Notes: generated by a model from the letters alone, not told the origin. Positions 44,005 through 57,159 are shown, counted from the stretch's first letter. The stretch: 64,000 bases of DNA from Sebastes aleutianus (GCA_916700875.1 CAKAKS010000001.1:10665741-10729740), one strand, 5' to 3'. Numbers and translations: made by a program.

Positions 44005-47000
44005 GTACTCCAGTGAGATTGCTCTTCAACAGAAGAATGGGATTATCCTTGTTCTGATTCATTTACTTAAATAAAGATTAAATATGAAAAATAGCTTTTT
44101 AGTCTTTTTTTGTTATTTGATAACCACTAATACATAAAACTATGTGTATAGGGGCAAGTAAAAATTGACTTCGGGCAAGTAGATTTCTGACCTACTTACC
44201 CGACCGACCAAGTGAGAAATACACATTAGTGTTGAGCCCTGTGAAAGTTAAGCAACTTGACTTTGACTGGGTTTACTGTCAGACCAATACAACTCATGTA
44301 TCCCGCTTCCACATGAATAATAGTATCATATCCGCGCCCACCATATTGGTGTTGGGTCCAGTAAGACATGAGAGATCCCAATCCCATTACAGCCCTCTAT
44401 TTTGACTTGAGACCACTATTCCACTTAACTAAAGCAGCTTGTCTGTTTGCCATTTGTTTGCAGTTCTTGTGTCCTGGAACTTTGCCTAAATTGGCCATTA
44501 AAACTTGAAGAAGTAGAGATTTAGTGTTATTAAATAATTATTAAGGGAATCAATTCTAATTGCTGGTTGTGTTTTGGTTATTTTATACACTTTCAGACCG
44601 CAACGTCCGCCTGATGGCAATTAAGACATCGAGTTTGGCCGGTTGATTGTTGAGTCAGTGCCAGAATTTTAAGAGTTTTACTATTTCTATCTATTTTTCA
44701 CCCGGCGATAAGCCCCGTTATCGTTGCCTCCTCTCCTCCTCTGTGTGGGGTTTGTGCAGCCAATCAGATCGGATGCCAACCAGTCGGAGTTAGAGTTGAG
44801 TAAGGTGAACATGGCGGTGGCTACTTCACATTACCAAGCAAATAGTAGAACAGGATGTTTATTTCGTCACAGACGCCAGATATCCAGGGCTGAAAAATGA
44901 TTAATCAATCTTTTACCGTGTCCTGGCAATTTGTGAGTGAGGCAGATCAACAATTATCAGAAGCAGTCACTCGAGTCCCATGACGAGAGGCAGCAGCACC
45001 TTGTCTGTATGTAGCTGACAACCCGCTATCAGGTCTTATTAACGTATTGAAGACAAAAGAAAGGAGACATGTTCCTGCCATATGATTTTCTACCTTTACT
45101 TTATGTTTTTTTTCCTCTCTTCTTTTTCCTTGTTACTGCTTGAAACATTTGGAAAAACTGTAGAAACGTGCTGCTGTTTGGACTTGTATGGAATTATCTC
45201 AATCATATGTTGTAAGTGCATTCATCATCAATAATTAAATGTATTTTGATGTGTAATTTGTTAGAGTACAGTAAACATTTTACGATGATGAATATTTTAC
45301 ATGCAGAGTTTATGAAAACATACTAAGTGGAAAACCATTTTTGAACATTACACCATGATATAGCGGCCTCAAATTAACAGTGTAACTGAAAAACCGATGC
45401 AATTAAAAATTATTAGGACTCACCATGAAAGGGAACTCGGAGTAAACAAGAGACGAAGACAGAGTGAAACTCTATGACCTTATTATTTTCTTCTCTAAAT
45501 CAACCTTTTGCATTCATGCCAATCAATAATAGAGGCTCACATTGATGTGAATCCAGGTTTGATTTCTGTTATTCTCCCGGCGATCTTTTAATGCAGTATG
45601 TGTGAATCTGTGGGTGTAAGCACAGTGTGCATTTTATCTGAGAGCCTGATGAAAATATACAGCAGCAGCAGGCGTGAGCTGTGGCTTTGTTGCACTGTCT
45701 GACCAGAGAAGAAAGAGATAGGCCTTTTAAAGACATAATGTGGTTCTTCTGAGGCTGCCGGGAATCGTAGCCTTTTTCGTTCTAAAACAATATCCGATAT
45801 CTGAAATAATTGACGCCTACTCTTGCACAAAAAGCCTGCTGGCATGAAAGTAAAGCACATTAGGCGGTACCTGCAATTCATTTTTAACAAAACAAAACAG
45901 AGGACTCTCTCTGCTTAAAAATATTATTCTGTGCCATTACTGTTTTCTTGGGTGCCATTACTTCACTTGCACCAAGTCTATTTTGTTTATTGAGTGCTGT
46001 CAACAAACTACTGACAACAAAGGACGTGAAGGACATTAAAAGAACAGACTTCACAGTTTTTAAGTAATAGCACCTGAGTTTGTTTGCATGTGTGTGGATG
46101 GGAATGAAGTATTGAAGAATAGTCTAATTTTGGAAAAACAGTATGTTAAGTTTTTAAAGTTCTACTTCTATCTGAAGGGGACTTGAACCCGACCTAGTTT
46201 CTATAGCAGTAATATCCGAGAGGTCCTTTCCTTATTGGGATTATGTGCATGACAGCGAAGCAGTGAGCTATGACGTTTAGCCGCTGGCAGGAGGGCCCAT
46301 AATTTACCATAAAAAATGTCCTATTAAGTGTTTTGGACTTTCTTTTAACAATACATGACTAATGGCTAAAAACTTTCCTTCACAGTAAGTTTAGAATTTA
46401 AAACAAATTAGCTTCTCGGTTACCAGAAGAGTAAGCACGGGACTCGAAATACAACTTGGCGTGCTTTATTACAAGGTCATCATCAGGCCTGACTGGATGT
46501 CTAAAGCCAGAGCACATCATCTACTGTATTTGGGCATATTTTTCATTTCAGTTATGTATTTATTTGATAGGGACAGAGAATGTCACTGAGCAAAATGCAG
46601 GATGTAAACATGCAGGAGTTAGCAAGTCCCTAGGCAGGTAACAATATACAGATCAAATAGAAAACAGATCCAAATATACAATTCACTCAAGGAGAAAAAG
46701 ACAAGATACACTGTGCAACATGTCAAGTTAAAAGAGATCACAGTTCTGGTTTGCCTTAAGCCATTGTTTGAGATGTAGAAAGTTAGGAGTGACTGCAAGC
46801 TCTTCTTCTTGCTTGGCTGTCTGATACTAGTGGTGTGATGTTGTTGCACTAAATTGTGGATATTATAAATTACTGTAAAATGTGGATTAAGCAAATACTT
46901 ATCTTGACAGGCATGTTAATACTTCTGCTATATTTCTGCTATATGTTTCCTACACTTCCTAAAGTGTTGCTAATATATTTTTAAGGGAATGTTGAAATTC

Positions 47001-47133
47001 ATACACTTTCCTACGGACAGAGTGGTCTGTGTTTAACAGGAAGTGTATTATAAGTGCTTATTTTATTTAAGGAAATGTATGTACTTCTTTGTATTTTACT
47101 TTGTTCTGTCGTTTTCCTTAGAAGGTTATTGTA
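44005..47133. other. Intronic sequence with weak tRNA-like and unique segments
   Basis: No gene is supported. 46170-46290 on the minus strand has a good B-box-like GGTCGGGTTCAAGTCCCC and an A-box-like TAGCTCACTGCTTCG. The spacing is too long for an intact tRNA, so it is best read as a SINE scrap. 45590-45910 is unique and possibly a conserved element. 44630-44900 is GC-richer, with ATGGCGGTGGC, but no continuing frame. Confidence 0.4.
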
Positions 47134-47141
47134 AATCCAAA

Positions 47142-47440
47142 TAGGGCTGCCGTCTTTTAGTCGATTAGTCAACTAATCGGTCGTTTTGGTCTTTAGTCTA
47201 CTAAGATTTCTTTAGTCTATTAGTCATTTTTTATGCTTTTTTTCATGCTGAATGACTTATTTCTAAGAAACGTATGAGCACATCTCTGGTAAACAAAAGA
47301 TTTGAAGTTGTGCTTTAGTGTGATCCTTTGTGGAGAAACTCGGTTTTACAGATCTGTCGATTTAATCAACTGATCGATTAGTCGACAAAATCGTATGAGT
47401 GTTAGTCGACTTAGAATTTCTTTGGTCAAGGACAACCCTA
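47142..47440 (+). mobile_element. Family H element, complete, perfect 8-bp TSD
   Basis: Starts TAGGGCTGCCGTC and ends TCAAGGACAACCCTA. Perfect 8-bp duplication AATCCAAA (47134-47141 and 47441-47448). Interior order: CTAATCGGTCGTTTTGGTCT, then CATGCTGAATGACTTATTTC, then TTTACAGATCTGTCGATTTA, then GTGTTAGTCGACTTAG. 299 bp and non-coding. It is the reference copy for H in this window. Confidence 0.9.
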
Positions 47441-47483
47441 AATCCAAATATACTAATTAAAAGAAAAGTTGTGGAGGCAGGTG

Positions 47484-47565
47484 CTATAGCCCGACCAATA
47501 CTGGATTTTTTTAGGTCAAAACTGAAATCGATATTTGGGATATTAAGAAATATATATATATAATT
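47484..47565 (+). mobile_element. Fragment of an AGCCCGACC-type TIR element
   Basis: TATAGCCCGACCAATACTGG, then AAACTGAAATCGATATTTGG resembles the left end of a dispersed element with AGCCCGACC ends. The rest is lost in an AT-rich stretch. Confidence 0.4.
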
Positions 47566-48169
47566 ATTATTATTTTTTAATTGTGAGGAAGATAAATACT
47601 TGGAGGAATATTTTACAGTTCAAAAATCAACTTGTCAGTGCTCTGTTAAACCAATGTAGTGGTGACTCTAATTGACCTCAAACTAAGTTTGGTATTTCTG
47701 TAATGCAATAACAATTGTCACGCGTTGGCTGACATACACGCGATCCACCGTTACCGATATATTTGCATGAAGCCAATAAAGTGCTGAAAGACAGTCGCAG
47801 GAAGTGTGGTGCTTGTTAGAACTACGACATGAACAGAGCAAAACAGTTAAATACTCTTCGATATGGTGAGGTGGGCCTATAGGCACTTCACAAATCCACA
47901 GCTCCTACAATCATTCGTAGTAATAGAGTCTGCATTATACAGACTATGTGAGTGGTCAGTCGGGTTGGTTTCCAGGTGGCCTGGATCAGGGTGGGAACCA
48001 TTGTATGTAGCCAACAGGAAGTAGGGAACAGCTATCGGAGGGCACCAGCTGTCCGTGAGGATGGGCAGGTCCCCTGGCTTCCTGTTTCTCAACACTCCGT
48101 GTGCCCCGGAGCAAAACAAAACCAGCTTCCCCTCCCAGTTTGAGAAACAATAGATGCTGCAAACAGCCA

Positions 48170-48340
48170 TCCTCTTCTCCCTCTATTCCTCCTTCCTCAC
48201 CTTTTCTCCATCTTTTTCTCTCCCGCATTCTCCTCTTCTCTTTTCTTCTCAACTCTCATCTTCTATTGTCCTCCTTCATCTCCTCTTTATCCTCCTCTCC
48301 CCATTCTCCTCCTCCGCCTCATTATTTTCCTCCATCTAAT
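48170..48340 (+). repeat. CT-rich polypyrimidine tract
   Basis: About 170 bp, almost entirely C and T (CTCC/TTCT phrases). Frames here give Ser/Leu/Phe/Pro-rich peptides that are composition artefacts. Confidence 0.8.
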
Positions 48341-48392
48341 GGTTGCGTGTTTCTCAACATGTACAGTCTATGTTATTGTATGTGTGTTGCAT

Positions 48393-48776
48393 GATAGTTT
48401 ATCTGTTCGAAATGTACCTTAAAGGGAGATTTGTCAAGTATTTAATACTCTTATCAACATGGGAGTGGGCAAATATGCTGCTTTATGCAAATGTATGTAT
48501 ATATGTATAACTGGAAATCAATTACCAACACAAAACAATGACAAATATTGTCCAGAAACCCTCACAGGTACTGCGTTTAGCATAAAAAATATGCTCAAAT
48601 CATAACATGGCAAACTGCAGCCCAACAGGCAACAACAGCTGTCAGTGTGTCAGTGTGCTGACTTGACTATGACTTGCCCCAAACTGCATGTGATTATCAT
48701 AAATTGGGAATTTTTGTAAAGGGGAGAACCCATTTTCATTCACATATCTTGAGGTCAGTGGTCAAGGGACCCCCTT
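48393..48776. mobile_element. Family C fragment
   Basis: ATCTGTTCGAAATGTACCTT, then AATATGCTGCTTTATGCAAA, then CAAACTGCAGCCCAACAGGC, then TCAGTGGTCAAGGGACCCCC, in the same order as 21480-21815. Both termini are absent. It retains a segment (GTATTTAATACTCTTATCAA) that the 21425 copy lacks. Confidence 0.8.
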
Positions 48777-49043
48777 GGATGTTGTTTCCAAATCATTGTG
48801 AACCTACATTTTGTGGTAAACAAAATAAACATGAAATTACATTTACAGTATCCTGGGACAGTCTTCCCACGAGGTCTCTTACGGGACACATCTACGATTT
48901 GTTTTTGCTGAAGTGGAATTTGTGAATGTTTGCTTCAAGTCATGATGACAAACATGCAGTTCATGAAAAAATGAAGAGTGAAGTGCAACACAAGCTTTTA
49001 ACAGTAGAACATTCCAGAAAGGTCAACAAGATGAGCTCAGAGA

Positions 49044-49091
<48 letters not shown>

Positions 49092-49796
49092 TTATTAATA
49101 ATGAATAGCATTTTCATCCACACACTGGAGAGTAGAAGAAGAATTCCACCTGGAAAACATGCAGTGTATGCAAACCACACATACACATATGCATACACAC
49201 AGTGAAAGCGAGAGTACGTTCACACCGATATACAACACAGTGAGACAAAGAGTGCTTGTAAGCATACACATAATACATCTGCAAACATGCACAAACACAC
49301 AATATCACAGAGAGAGAGGGCACACCTGGTCTCAAATACAAATAGGCAGTAGAAAAAGTGTTGGCATATGTACAAAAAAACACACACCCAGTGCACACAC
49401 GCAGAAGAGCGCACTCACAGTGCAAAGTTATTGACACATGGAGAAATCCATATTTATATATAATACAGTGGTGCAGACCCATCAGTCTCCATAGTCTATG
49501 AAAGGGCCTGCACCGCTTTACTTAAGGTATTAAATGTTTATGTGGCGCTTTTTCATCCCTCAATAACCCTTTCTTTCCACACACACCAACTCACTCACAC
49601 TCACAATGGCAGTAACAGCTCCCCCAAATCAGATGAGAAATTCAAGTCAAAAAATGATATGAAAAATGACTTTCTCATCTTCTTTTGTATATATCTTTTT
49701 TTTGACAATAAATGGCACAAAAATGACAAGATATTTACTTGTATTACCAATTCCAGTGAGCACCTCCGTCGTGCCATATTCCAACTAAAATCTGTC
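48777..49796. other. Intronic sequence with (GA)n and CA-rich repeats
   Basis: A (GA)n run spans 49039-49088. An imperfect CA/ACAC-rich stretch spans about 49160-49410. Both give long open frames on each strand that are artefacts. No gene supported. Confidence 0.7.
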
Positions 49797-50046
49797 CCGG
49801 CTCAGGCAGCAGGTGGAGTGAGTTGTTTACTAAACGCAGGGTTGGCGGTTTGATCCCCGGCTCCTCCTGTCAACATGTCGAAGTGTCCTTCAGCAAGACG
49901 CTGAACACCAAATTGGTCCTGATGGTTGGACCAGCGCCTTGCATGGTAGCTCGTTGCTGTTGGTGTGTGTGCGTTTGTGAATGGGTGAATGAGAAGAAAA
50001 TTGTAAGGAAAAAAAAAAGCTATATACATGCAGTCAATTTACCATT
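49797..50046 (+). mobile_element. tRNA-derived SINE-like element
   Basis: An A-box-like GCAGGTGGAGTGAGTTG is followed by a B-box GGCGGTTTGATCCCCGGCTC (49847-49866, consensus-like GGTTYGATCCC), then CATGTCGAAGTGTCCTTCAG, then CAAGACGCTGAACACC. The tail has GTGAATGGGTGAATGAGA and GCTATATACATGCAGTCAAT. The layout (tRNA-type head, unrelated body and tail) fits a SINE; the family name was not checked. Confidence 0.68.
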
Positions 50047-50470
50047 TGCAGTGTATTGATTACCGTAATAATTAGCTCGTTATGTGCACTGGCTAAATTT
50101 TGGCACTTAAGGCATTTTTTTGAGCGATTAATTCACAAGTATATTTTTTTTAACTGTTGTTTTTTGTCATGAGTACTTTCTCACAGAACGCAAATATTAC
50201 ATGACGAAAAAGCGCAGATTTTCTGAGCATGGATAAAGGCATTAACCAATCACGTTGTGCGATACGACTTGAGTTGAGTGCCTATATTTATGAAACAACA
50301 TGGAGGCTACGTAGTCCAAACCAGGACAGCAAACTTGATTACTACTTTCAACCTTGACAAAGGAGTGCAGACCAGATCCACTCCTTCTGTTTTTACCTTT
50401 CAAAATACATTTTCAGACGAGTATTTCACATTTTTGTGTTGTTTATTTGCCACGCCCCCCGGTGTGTAAA

Positions 50471-50783
50471 TGTCTTTAGTCGGTTAGTTTACCTAGTCAT
50501 TTTGGTCTTAGTCGACTACGCATCATTCAGTCGACTGTGCACATCATTTTGGTCTTAGTCGACTAAGATTTCTTTCGCGTTTTTTATACTTTTTTATGCT
50601 GAATTTCTAAGAAACTTATGAGCACATCTCTGGTAAACAAAAGATTTAAAGTGGTGCTTTTGTGTGATTTTTGTGGAGAAACTCAGTTTTACAGATCTGT
50701 CGATTAAATCAACTAATCGATTAGTCGACAAAATCGTTTGAGTGTTAGTCAACCTAGATTTTCTTTAGTCACGGACAGCCCTA
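50471..50783 (+). mobile_element. Family H element, left end rearranged
   Basis: TTTTGGTCTTAGTCGACTA occurs twice (about 50497 and 50541), showing an internal duplication. It continues through AAACTTATGAGCACATCTCT and TTTACAGATCTGTCGATTAA and ends CACGGACAGCCCTA. The left TIR is missing. Confidence 0.8.
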
Positions 50784-50799
50784 GGTCTTATATATGAGC

Positions 50800-50990
50800 C
50801 GAGGTTCCCAACCTTTCCGGCTTGTGACCCTTTAAAATTAGGCAATTGCTGGTTATGACCCCTCATCACAATTAGGGGAAGTCTGCTTCTCTGATTGTTT
50901 CATGTGAAGGATCCTCACCTTAAACAAGTTCTTTAGTTGCCACAAGCAGATATTGTAGAGAAACCAAATACAAAATGTTGTCAGTGAACA
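50800..50990 (-). mobile_element. Family I fragment, reverse orientation
   Basis: AGGTTCCCAACCTTTCCGGC, then TTGTGACCCTTTAAAATTAG, then TGACCCCTCATCACAATTAG mirrors the right end and interior of 16769-17991. Confidence 0.6.
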
Positions 50991-51025
50991 TTTTACAGAT
51001 ACTTGTATGTTTGGTCGATTATGTT

Positions 51026-51240
51026 TTAGAGTTGTTCCGATACTGATACCAGTATCTGAAATGCGTCCGATACTGCCCAAAATTTGGGATTGGGTAACGG
51101 GGAGTACGCCAGTCTATGCAACGATGCCATACCATAATTTGGAAAAAATGTTATCGGAATATCTTAATAATGTTGACAAAAAATGTAATCTGGTTGCCGT
51201 TCAAGTTTTTTCTAATCCAAAAATAGTTTTAATGTGATCA
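51026..51240 (+). mobile_element. Family M fragment (GTTCCGATAC start)
   Basis: TTAGAGTTGTTCCGATACTG, then ATACCAGTATCTGAAATGCG, then TCCGATACTGCCCAAAATTT. This is a typical left end of a dispersed TIR element with subterminal ATACCAGTATC repeats. No right end found. Confidence 0.5.
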
Positions 51241-52014
51241 TGTTTTTTAGAGGAAGTCCCCCATGTGGCAGTGTGGTACCCTGTTTATTTTTTTTAAGCT
51301 GTAGTTGCATCCCCCTGTGTTGAATTGATTCATTTTAAGAAGCACATCCACCCACGCATAACCCGCCCCTCCTTCAGGTGAGCTGCAGAGAGCCTAGCAG
51401 GTATCGCTGCCTCTTTTAGATCAGAGCTCGATTATCAGAGGCCAAACAGCGCAAAGCGATGCTCATTACCATTGATTCTGGCTCACCAGGAGTCTGAGTC
51501 ACACTCACTCTCTATGTGTGTGTGTGTGGTTTTGTTTGTGGGAACTGTTAATTTACTCTATGAGGATCCCGCGATCAAGTGTTTGGCGTCTGGTTGAGCA
51601 CTCAACGTCATGCAGTGTGTGACGATATTCCACCTTCACAATGTGTGTGACTGACTTAACTTGAGGGGGGAAATGATGCGTTTCACCGCCGAGCTCTGGT
51701 ATTTATTTTTGGTGTTACACTATTTGGCCCACTATTTGCGGTGTGTCTTTGTCTCGTCCTCCTCTGCGTGTTGTGTCCTCCCTGCGGAGCTGCGCCCTGG
51801 GGGCCGGTGCGGCTGTGGAGGGGGGGGCGGCCCCTGTTGAATTATGGATGGAGGTGAAGAGGGGATGAGGGCTGGCCTCGAGGGGACATACACCCCTCCA
51901 TCCCCAACACTTCCGACTCTCCCCCCCACCCCTCCCCCATCCTCCTGCTTCCCTCTCTGCCCAAACAGTCACCATCCACGCGTGGCGTGAGGTTTGATGA
52001 GGGTGACTGGAGAT

Positions 52015-52016
<2 letters not shown>
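51241..52016. other. Intronic sequence, GC-rich in part
   Basis: 51360-51660 is non-repetitive with TTACCATTGATTCTGGCTCA. 51730-51985 is GC- and purine/pyrimidine-rich, and its minus-strand frames (65-86 codons, Pro/Gly/Arg-rich) have no domain. Possibly regulatory. Confidence 0.4.

Positions 52017-52052
<36 letters not shown>
52017..52052 (+). repeat. (CT)n microsatellite
   Basis: About 18 CT units, followed by further C/T-rich sequence to 52135. Confidence 0.93.
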
Positions 52053-52060
<8 letters not shown>

Positions 52061-52425
52061 TTCTGCTTTGCTGTTTTCCCTTCTCTCTTGTTACACTTCT
52101 TCGTCCTTATCTCTCTCTTCCTCTCCCTCCCCAGATTTCTGCTGGGAAAGTCAAAATGATAGAGGTCCGTTCAGCCGAAACTGGTCTGCAGATGTTGAGA
52201 AAACGAGACAAAGACATACAGTATCTTGATTTTTCTTCCTCTGTGAATTACCAGCAGCATTCGGCTGCTGTTGAAAGAGCTTCTCTTGGCTTTTGTTTGA
52301 TTATTTCTTCCTCTCAAAACCTGGAAAATGTACTGTGAGATTTGAATAATATGTAGCATACAGTGTAGTTTATGTTTATTAATAAGATACTCTTAAACTC
52401 AAATACTCAAAATATTAATTTGAGT

Positions 52426-52572
52426 CTTTTTATACCTTTATTTGATAGTGATAGGGAAGAGAGAGGCAGGAGATGTGGGGAAAGAGAGCAGGGGAATGAC
52501 ATGTCGGGGACTCGCTGATCAGGGCATTCGCGCCCATGTGGTGCGCCTAACAACTCGGCTATCGGGTCGCCC
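52426..52572 (-). mobile_element. tRNA-derived SINE with perfect 9-bp TSD
   Basis: Flanked by AATTTGAGT at 52417-52425 and 52573-52581. On the minus strand it begins GGCGACCCGATAGCCGAGTT with an A-box-like TAGCCGAGTTGTTAGGC (52546-52562). A weak B box GGGCGCGAATGCCC follows (about 52521-52535), then CCCCGACATGTCATTCCCCT. The tail is A/T-rich, ending AAATAAAGGTATAAAAAG. 147 bp. The intact duplication implies a comparatively recent insertion. Confidence 0.82.
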
Positions 52573-52581
52573 AATTTGAGT

Positions 52582-54582
52582 GTCTTTCGTTCTTGTTTTA
52601 TCGTCTCATTTCATTGCTGTTGTTCTACGTCTTGTCAAATGAACTAAACGACACAAGCAGGTTTGAAGAGCTGTGAAAGTCATAAGGTCTATCTTGGATA
52701 TGGTGACTATGGTGCTGAAGTCACATAATAATGTATGTGACATTCTGCAGCATTGTTGTCTGCACAGAGAAGACTGTTTACTGAGGATTTTTTTTTTTCC
52801 AGCGGTGCCTTCAGCCCTCTGCTTGTTAGCTGCTATAAGAGTAGGGAGAAAAGGCTGGTCCACCTTGTTCCAGCTGTATGCCATCTCTTAGTGCAGAAGT
52901 CACATGTATTTTTAGCCAATAAACTCAAAATCAAGGAAATCAGCATATGAATATCAACAATACAAGGATTGAAACAGCTGCATGTGAGTGTTTACTGAAT
53001 AACACAAAGCTGCTCTTTTCTCACTATTTGCATCCTCGTATCTTTTAGGATCTTTGAATCAAACTGCTGAATAACAAACCTGGCTTGTGTGTCTGAAAGA
53101 AATGTAATGCTGCCAGGATCAACATAATAAAGAAACATTTTTAATGAGCATTTATGCAAAGTTGCAAAATGTTCATTCTGAATGTACTGGATCTGTAAAG
53201 TGTTCATTTGCAACATATTTCGATTGTTTTACCTACGATATCCCCAAATAAATATGCCGTTTTAAGGTTCTGTTTAGGAACTCAAAGCACTCGGTTAAGG
53301 TTACGGAAAGATCATGGTCTTGGTTAAACATTTATAAGGCCAACTCTGACCTGAAGCACATGCCAGGACGTGTTCGTTCTTTCAATAACAAACCAAAACC
53401 ACGTTTTGTTTCCATAACCTTTAACTGTAGTGTTGCCAAAAATATAAATACATTTAAAAAACACTTTCCTGAACAGATTTACTCAAGATAAAAATCAACA
53501 CTGGTCTTTAAAATCAAAGTTAATTAAAAAAATTATCTGAATATAATGATGTCAGCTCTGTGAATGAACAAACAAATCTCAATCTCAACACTCATTATGT
53601 CTAAAAAATATCTACTTTCCTCACGAGTTTTAGGCCAGTTTGAAGATTGGACTCATTGACTGGCTTTTAAAAAAGAGTCTTGATCTATAGATAGATAGAT
53701 AGATAGATAGACATCGATCACAAAGAATGTGCATCACTCACAAAAAACACTGTATTTACAAATCTCTACATAAATATACATACCAACTACTTTAAACTAG
53801 ATCAAATAATAAAAAAAATACAATAAATAGAATTAAAGATAAGATTTTAGATAAATCTCTGCAGTGCAAATTGAAAGTAATATATGCGTTGTGCATATTG
53901 AAGTAAAATGTTATTGAGCCTTTGCATTAATCAATACCATACAGAAGAGGAAAATAATATAGGCACACAACTATTTGGCACTAGAACACGCCAAAAAAAA
54001 CATGCTGCATGAGTTAGAAGTACAAGAAAACGTACATTTCCTCCTCATAGATCATCTTTTAAGATACAAAATCAGTTTTTGCCTGTCTTTGGTCAAGGTT
54101 TGATCCATTCGTGTCCTCGCCGTTCGGTTGTTAAAATATTGCATGTCTTGAAATTGGAACTAAACTCATTGCTGCAGTGTGATAACACGACATAAAAAGT
54201 ATACATGCGACTGATTTTCTTTTCTCTTTATGAACTATATTGAGGCTTCTCTTTCTTTCTTCTTTGAGTGACAATAACTTTGATAACAGGGGACCTCTAA
54301 AACTCAGCATCGCAGTATTAAACGCGGGCCGCTCCTCTCTTTGCCACCCAGCGGCTTTCCCTTTTTTGAAATGTAATTTTGAACTACGCGAACAGCGGTT
54401 TCCTCCATCTGAAATGTAGCTGCGTCTTAATGATGTGCTTTGGCTCGTGCGTTTGGACAATTGTGCAAAAGGGTGTTTTAATGAAATCTATTATTGTTTT
54501 TCGTTGCAGGGGCAGTGGGGGAAGTGTTTACCTCACAAAATAGAATACAGCAGCCCCCAAAATGACAGGAAATACAGAGAGA

Positions 54583-54640
<58 letters not shown>

Positions 54641-55384
54641 GATTGAATTAAAGTTTTATGACTGATGAATATTTCATGTTCTGGGCAGTGATTCCCACAT
54701 TCTGGTGTGTGCATGCCTGTGTGTGTGTACACTTTAGTGCGCGGGCCTCAGTGTGTGTATGTGTAAGTCTGTCTCTGGAATACATGCTGGGTGTTTTTAA
54801 CCCTTTCTCCACTGTTTTTGCGACACGACTGTATACAGTTTGTTGCCTCGTTGCCAATATGTAACGTCACACTGGCTTTTGGTCTGATACTGTAAAAGGA
54901 CAGGTTCAGATTTCAGAGTAATTACAATACTCACATATCATATGTAACATTCAAAGAGTTGGTGGTTGCGGTAGTCATTCCTCTTCTCCATACTGTCCAT
55001 GAAGAGATCTCTTCCTATCTTCCTACAGTGACTACAGCTTAAACGATGGGGGTCAACACTTTCAAAAATGTATTCTTAAGTTTAGCCAAAGCTAAAAAGA
55101 TGCTTTAGCAGTCTAAAGTGGGTATCTGCATCCTGTTAGTCATGTGTAAGTTTATTGTTGATGTTTTGTCCCGGCAACAAGCCTACATGCAACTACCAGG
55201 ACGTATCTCTCTCTCTGCCACGGCTCAGCCAAGAGGCAATTTCATATTCAACTTTGGAAGACATCCACTTAATTTGGCTGAAGCTGGTTTTACTTGTAGA
55301 TACCTATCTTGATTTATTGTTCAGAGTTGGATTGCAACAGTTAATAGAACCACGCAACACTAGATGGATGTATTATATGTAATT
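52582..55384. other. Intronic sequence with two simple repeats
   Basis: A (GATA)n run lies at 53687-53711 and a long (GA)n run at 54575-54642. The rest is AT-rich unique sequence. Frames up to 109 codons have no recognisable domain. Confidence 0.6.
54575..54642 (+). repeat. (GA)n microsatellite, 68 bp
   Basis: GA dinucleotides with one GACAGA and one GGGAG interruption. Confidence 0.94.
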
Positions 55385-55680
55385 AGGTAGCAAAGATTAG
55401 TTGATTGATGGATGAGCCAGTGGACAGAAAATTAATCTGTTTTCAATAAACCGCTTTGCATCATTTTTTAAGAAAAAAAAAAAGCTAAATTCCCTGCTTC
55501 CAGCTTCTCATGTGAATATTTTCTGGTTTCTTTAGTCTTTTATTACAGCAAACAGATTATTTGGGGGATTTTGGTGGGACAAAACAACACATTTAAAGAT
55601 GTCACCTTGAATTTTGATATTTTTCACAAACTTTTCTGACATTGTAACAGATATAATAAATAATAGGATTTTCACAGTAT
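55385..55680 (-). mobile_element. Family E element, reverse orientation, diverged
   Basis: GATTAGTTGATTGATGGATG, then CTGCTTCCAGCTTCTCATGT, then GGATTTTGGTGGGACAAAAC, then AAAGATGTCACCTTGAATTT, then CAAACTTTTCTGACATTGTA, in reverse family order. Confidence 0.75.
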
Positions 55681-57159
55681 GATAACCATCTCAGAAAATG
55701 TCATGGTTTCATGATATACAGTATTACACTATTATATTTATTATTTGTAGAATTGGTAGTAGTATTATTATGATTATTATTATCAGTTACCCTCAGATTT
55801 ATTTTATAATCCCTTGTGGGTTTTGACCACAAGGTTGGGTTCTGCTGATATCGAGCGACGATGGGAAGGTTTTCCTTATTTTTATTGCTGAATATGAGAC
55901 TATTGCCGTGCGATCGTTGTGTTTAAGTTGTTTCATTCACTATGATTGAGAAAGGTGTCTTGCTAGATGTGTGTGTCTGAAAAGGAGAGCCTTTCTTTAA
56001 CTTACTGGACAATATGGACAGAATAAAATTAACATTCTCTGTCAATGTTCATATTTGCATGTGAGTATCGTATTAAATTAGAGTTTATAGAATCTGAACC
56101 TATCCTTTAAAAGTCATGAGCATGCTGTCACATCTCCGCCCCTGTCCTCTGTGAAGCTCTTTGCGACAATCCTGTTTGTCGGAGGCTTAACAAACAGTTA
56201 ACTTGAGGTGACTTAATCAGTTTGCCGATGATCTAACGCCCCTCCCTGTTGACCCAGTAATGGTAGCTCATGATGGGTATTTAGATAGAGATATGAGTCG
56301 ATGAAGACAGACATTTGTTTGCCAAGTAATGTAGGCTCTCCTCAACCATCGATTAAGCTCACAGATCAATATGTCAGATTGGTTTTCATCCATGCATCTC
56401 TCCTCTCACCGATCATCAACAGTAGCTTACACCGAGGGGGTAATAATCGATTTTAATAGTATTTTTTAGCTTAGCTTATTGATTACAACACATACTGTAG
56501 GTCTAAGCAAGCACTGGTTTGTACACACGTCACATGGCTGAAAGAAAATCAATATTACCTATCTGAGTCTGTTGATCTACTCAGTTTTTCAGGTCCCTAT
56601 AATCTGTTTGCTTTACTCTAACCTTACTGTATGTATATGTTATGAGGTTCCAGAGACCATTCAGTAACTGGAAAGTCAGAGATTATCCTCCAGAGAGAGA
56701 GAGACACCAAATCCCCGCTCAGTCATTTTAACCACTTGAGACTGGAATCACTTGGAGAGAGAGCCGAATGTCTTAAAATATAAAAACAGAGAGCAGAAAT
56801 GTTACGAATCGAGATGTAATCCACTGGGAAAACATATGCTCCAAACAATTACAGCGCCGTCAACACATTAGCTTCTGCCAGAGATCCCAAGTGTCTGTTT
56901 GTATTTGCTCTTCATTTAGCATGACGTGATGTGACATGACATAAAACCTACACGCAGTACATCATAGTAGCGTAATAAAAAGAACATAGCATAACACAAA
57001 CGGGGTTATTATGAAAAAAAAATAAGTCAACATAGCACTTTCTGGATATATTTTCTAAAAACACTAGATTTTTGTAAACCTGTACTTTTATCAGTCTCCC
57101 ATTGTGTCGTGAGTTATTGCTGTAAAATGCTGTCCTGTATTGTGATTCAGGCTGGTAGA
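55681..57159. other. Intronic sequence, includes a candidate regulatory block
   Basis: 56100-56450 is unique and balanced (GGCTTAACAAACAGTTAACT, then CAACCATCGATTAAGCTCAC, then CACCGATCATCAACAGTAGC). 56740-56940 is similar. Both could be conserved non-coding elements. No gene supported. Confidence 0.4.

Noticed and set aside
54478..54732. Leu/Ser-rich open frame over (GA)n
   Set aside because: A dinucleotide repeat translated; no real protein.
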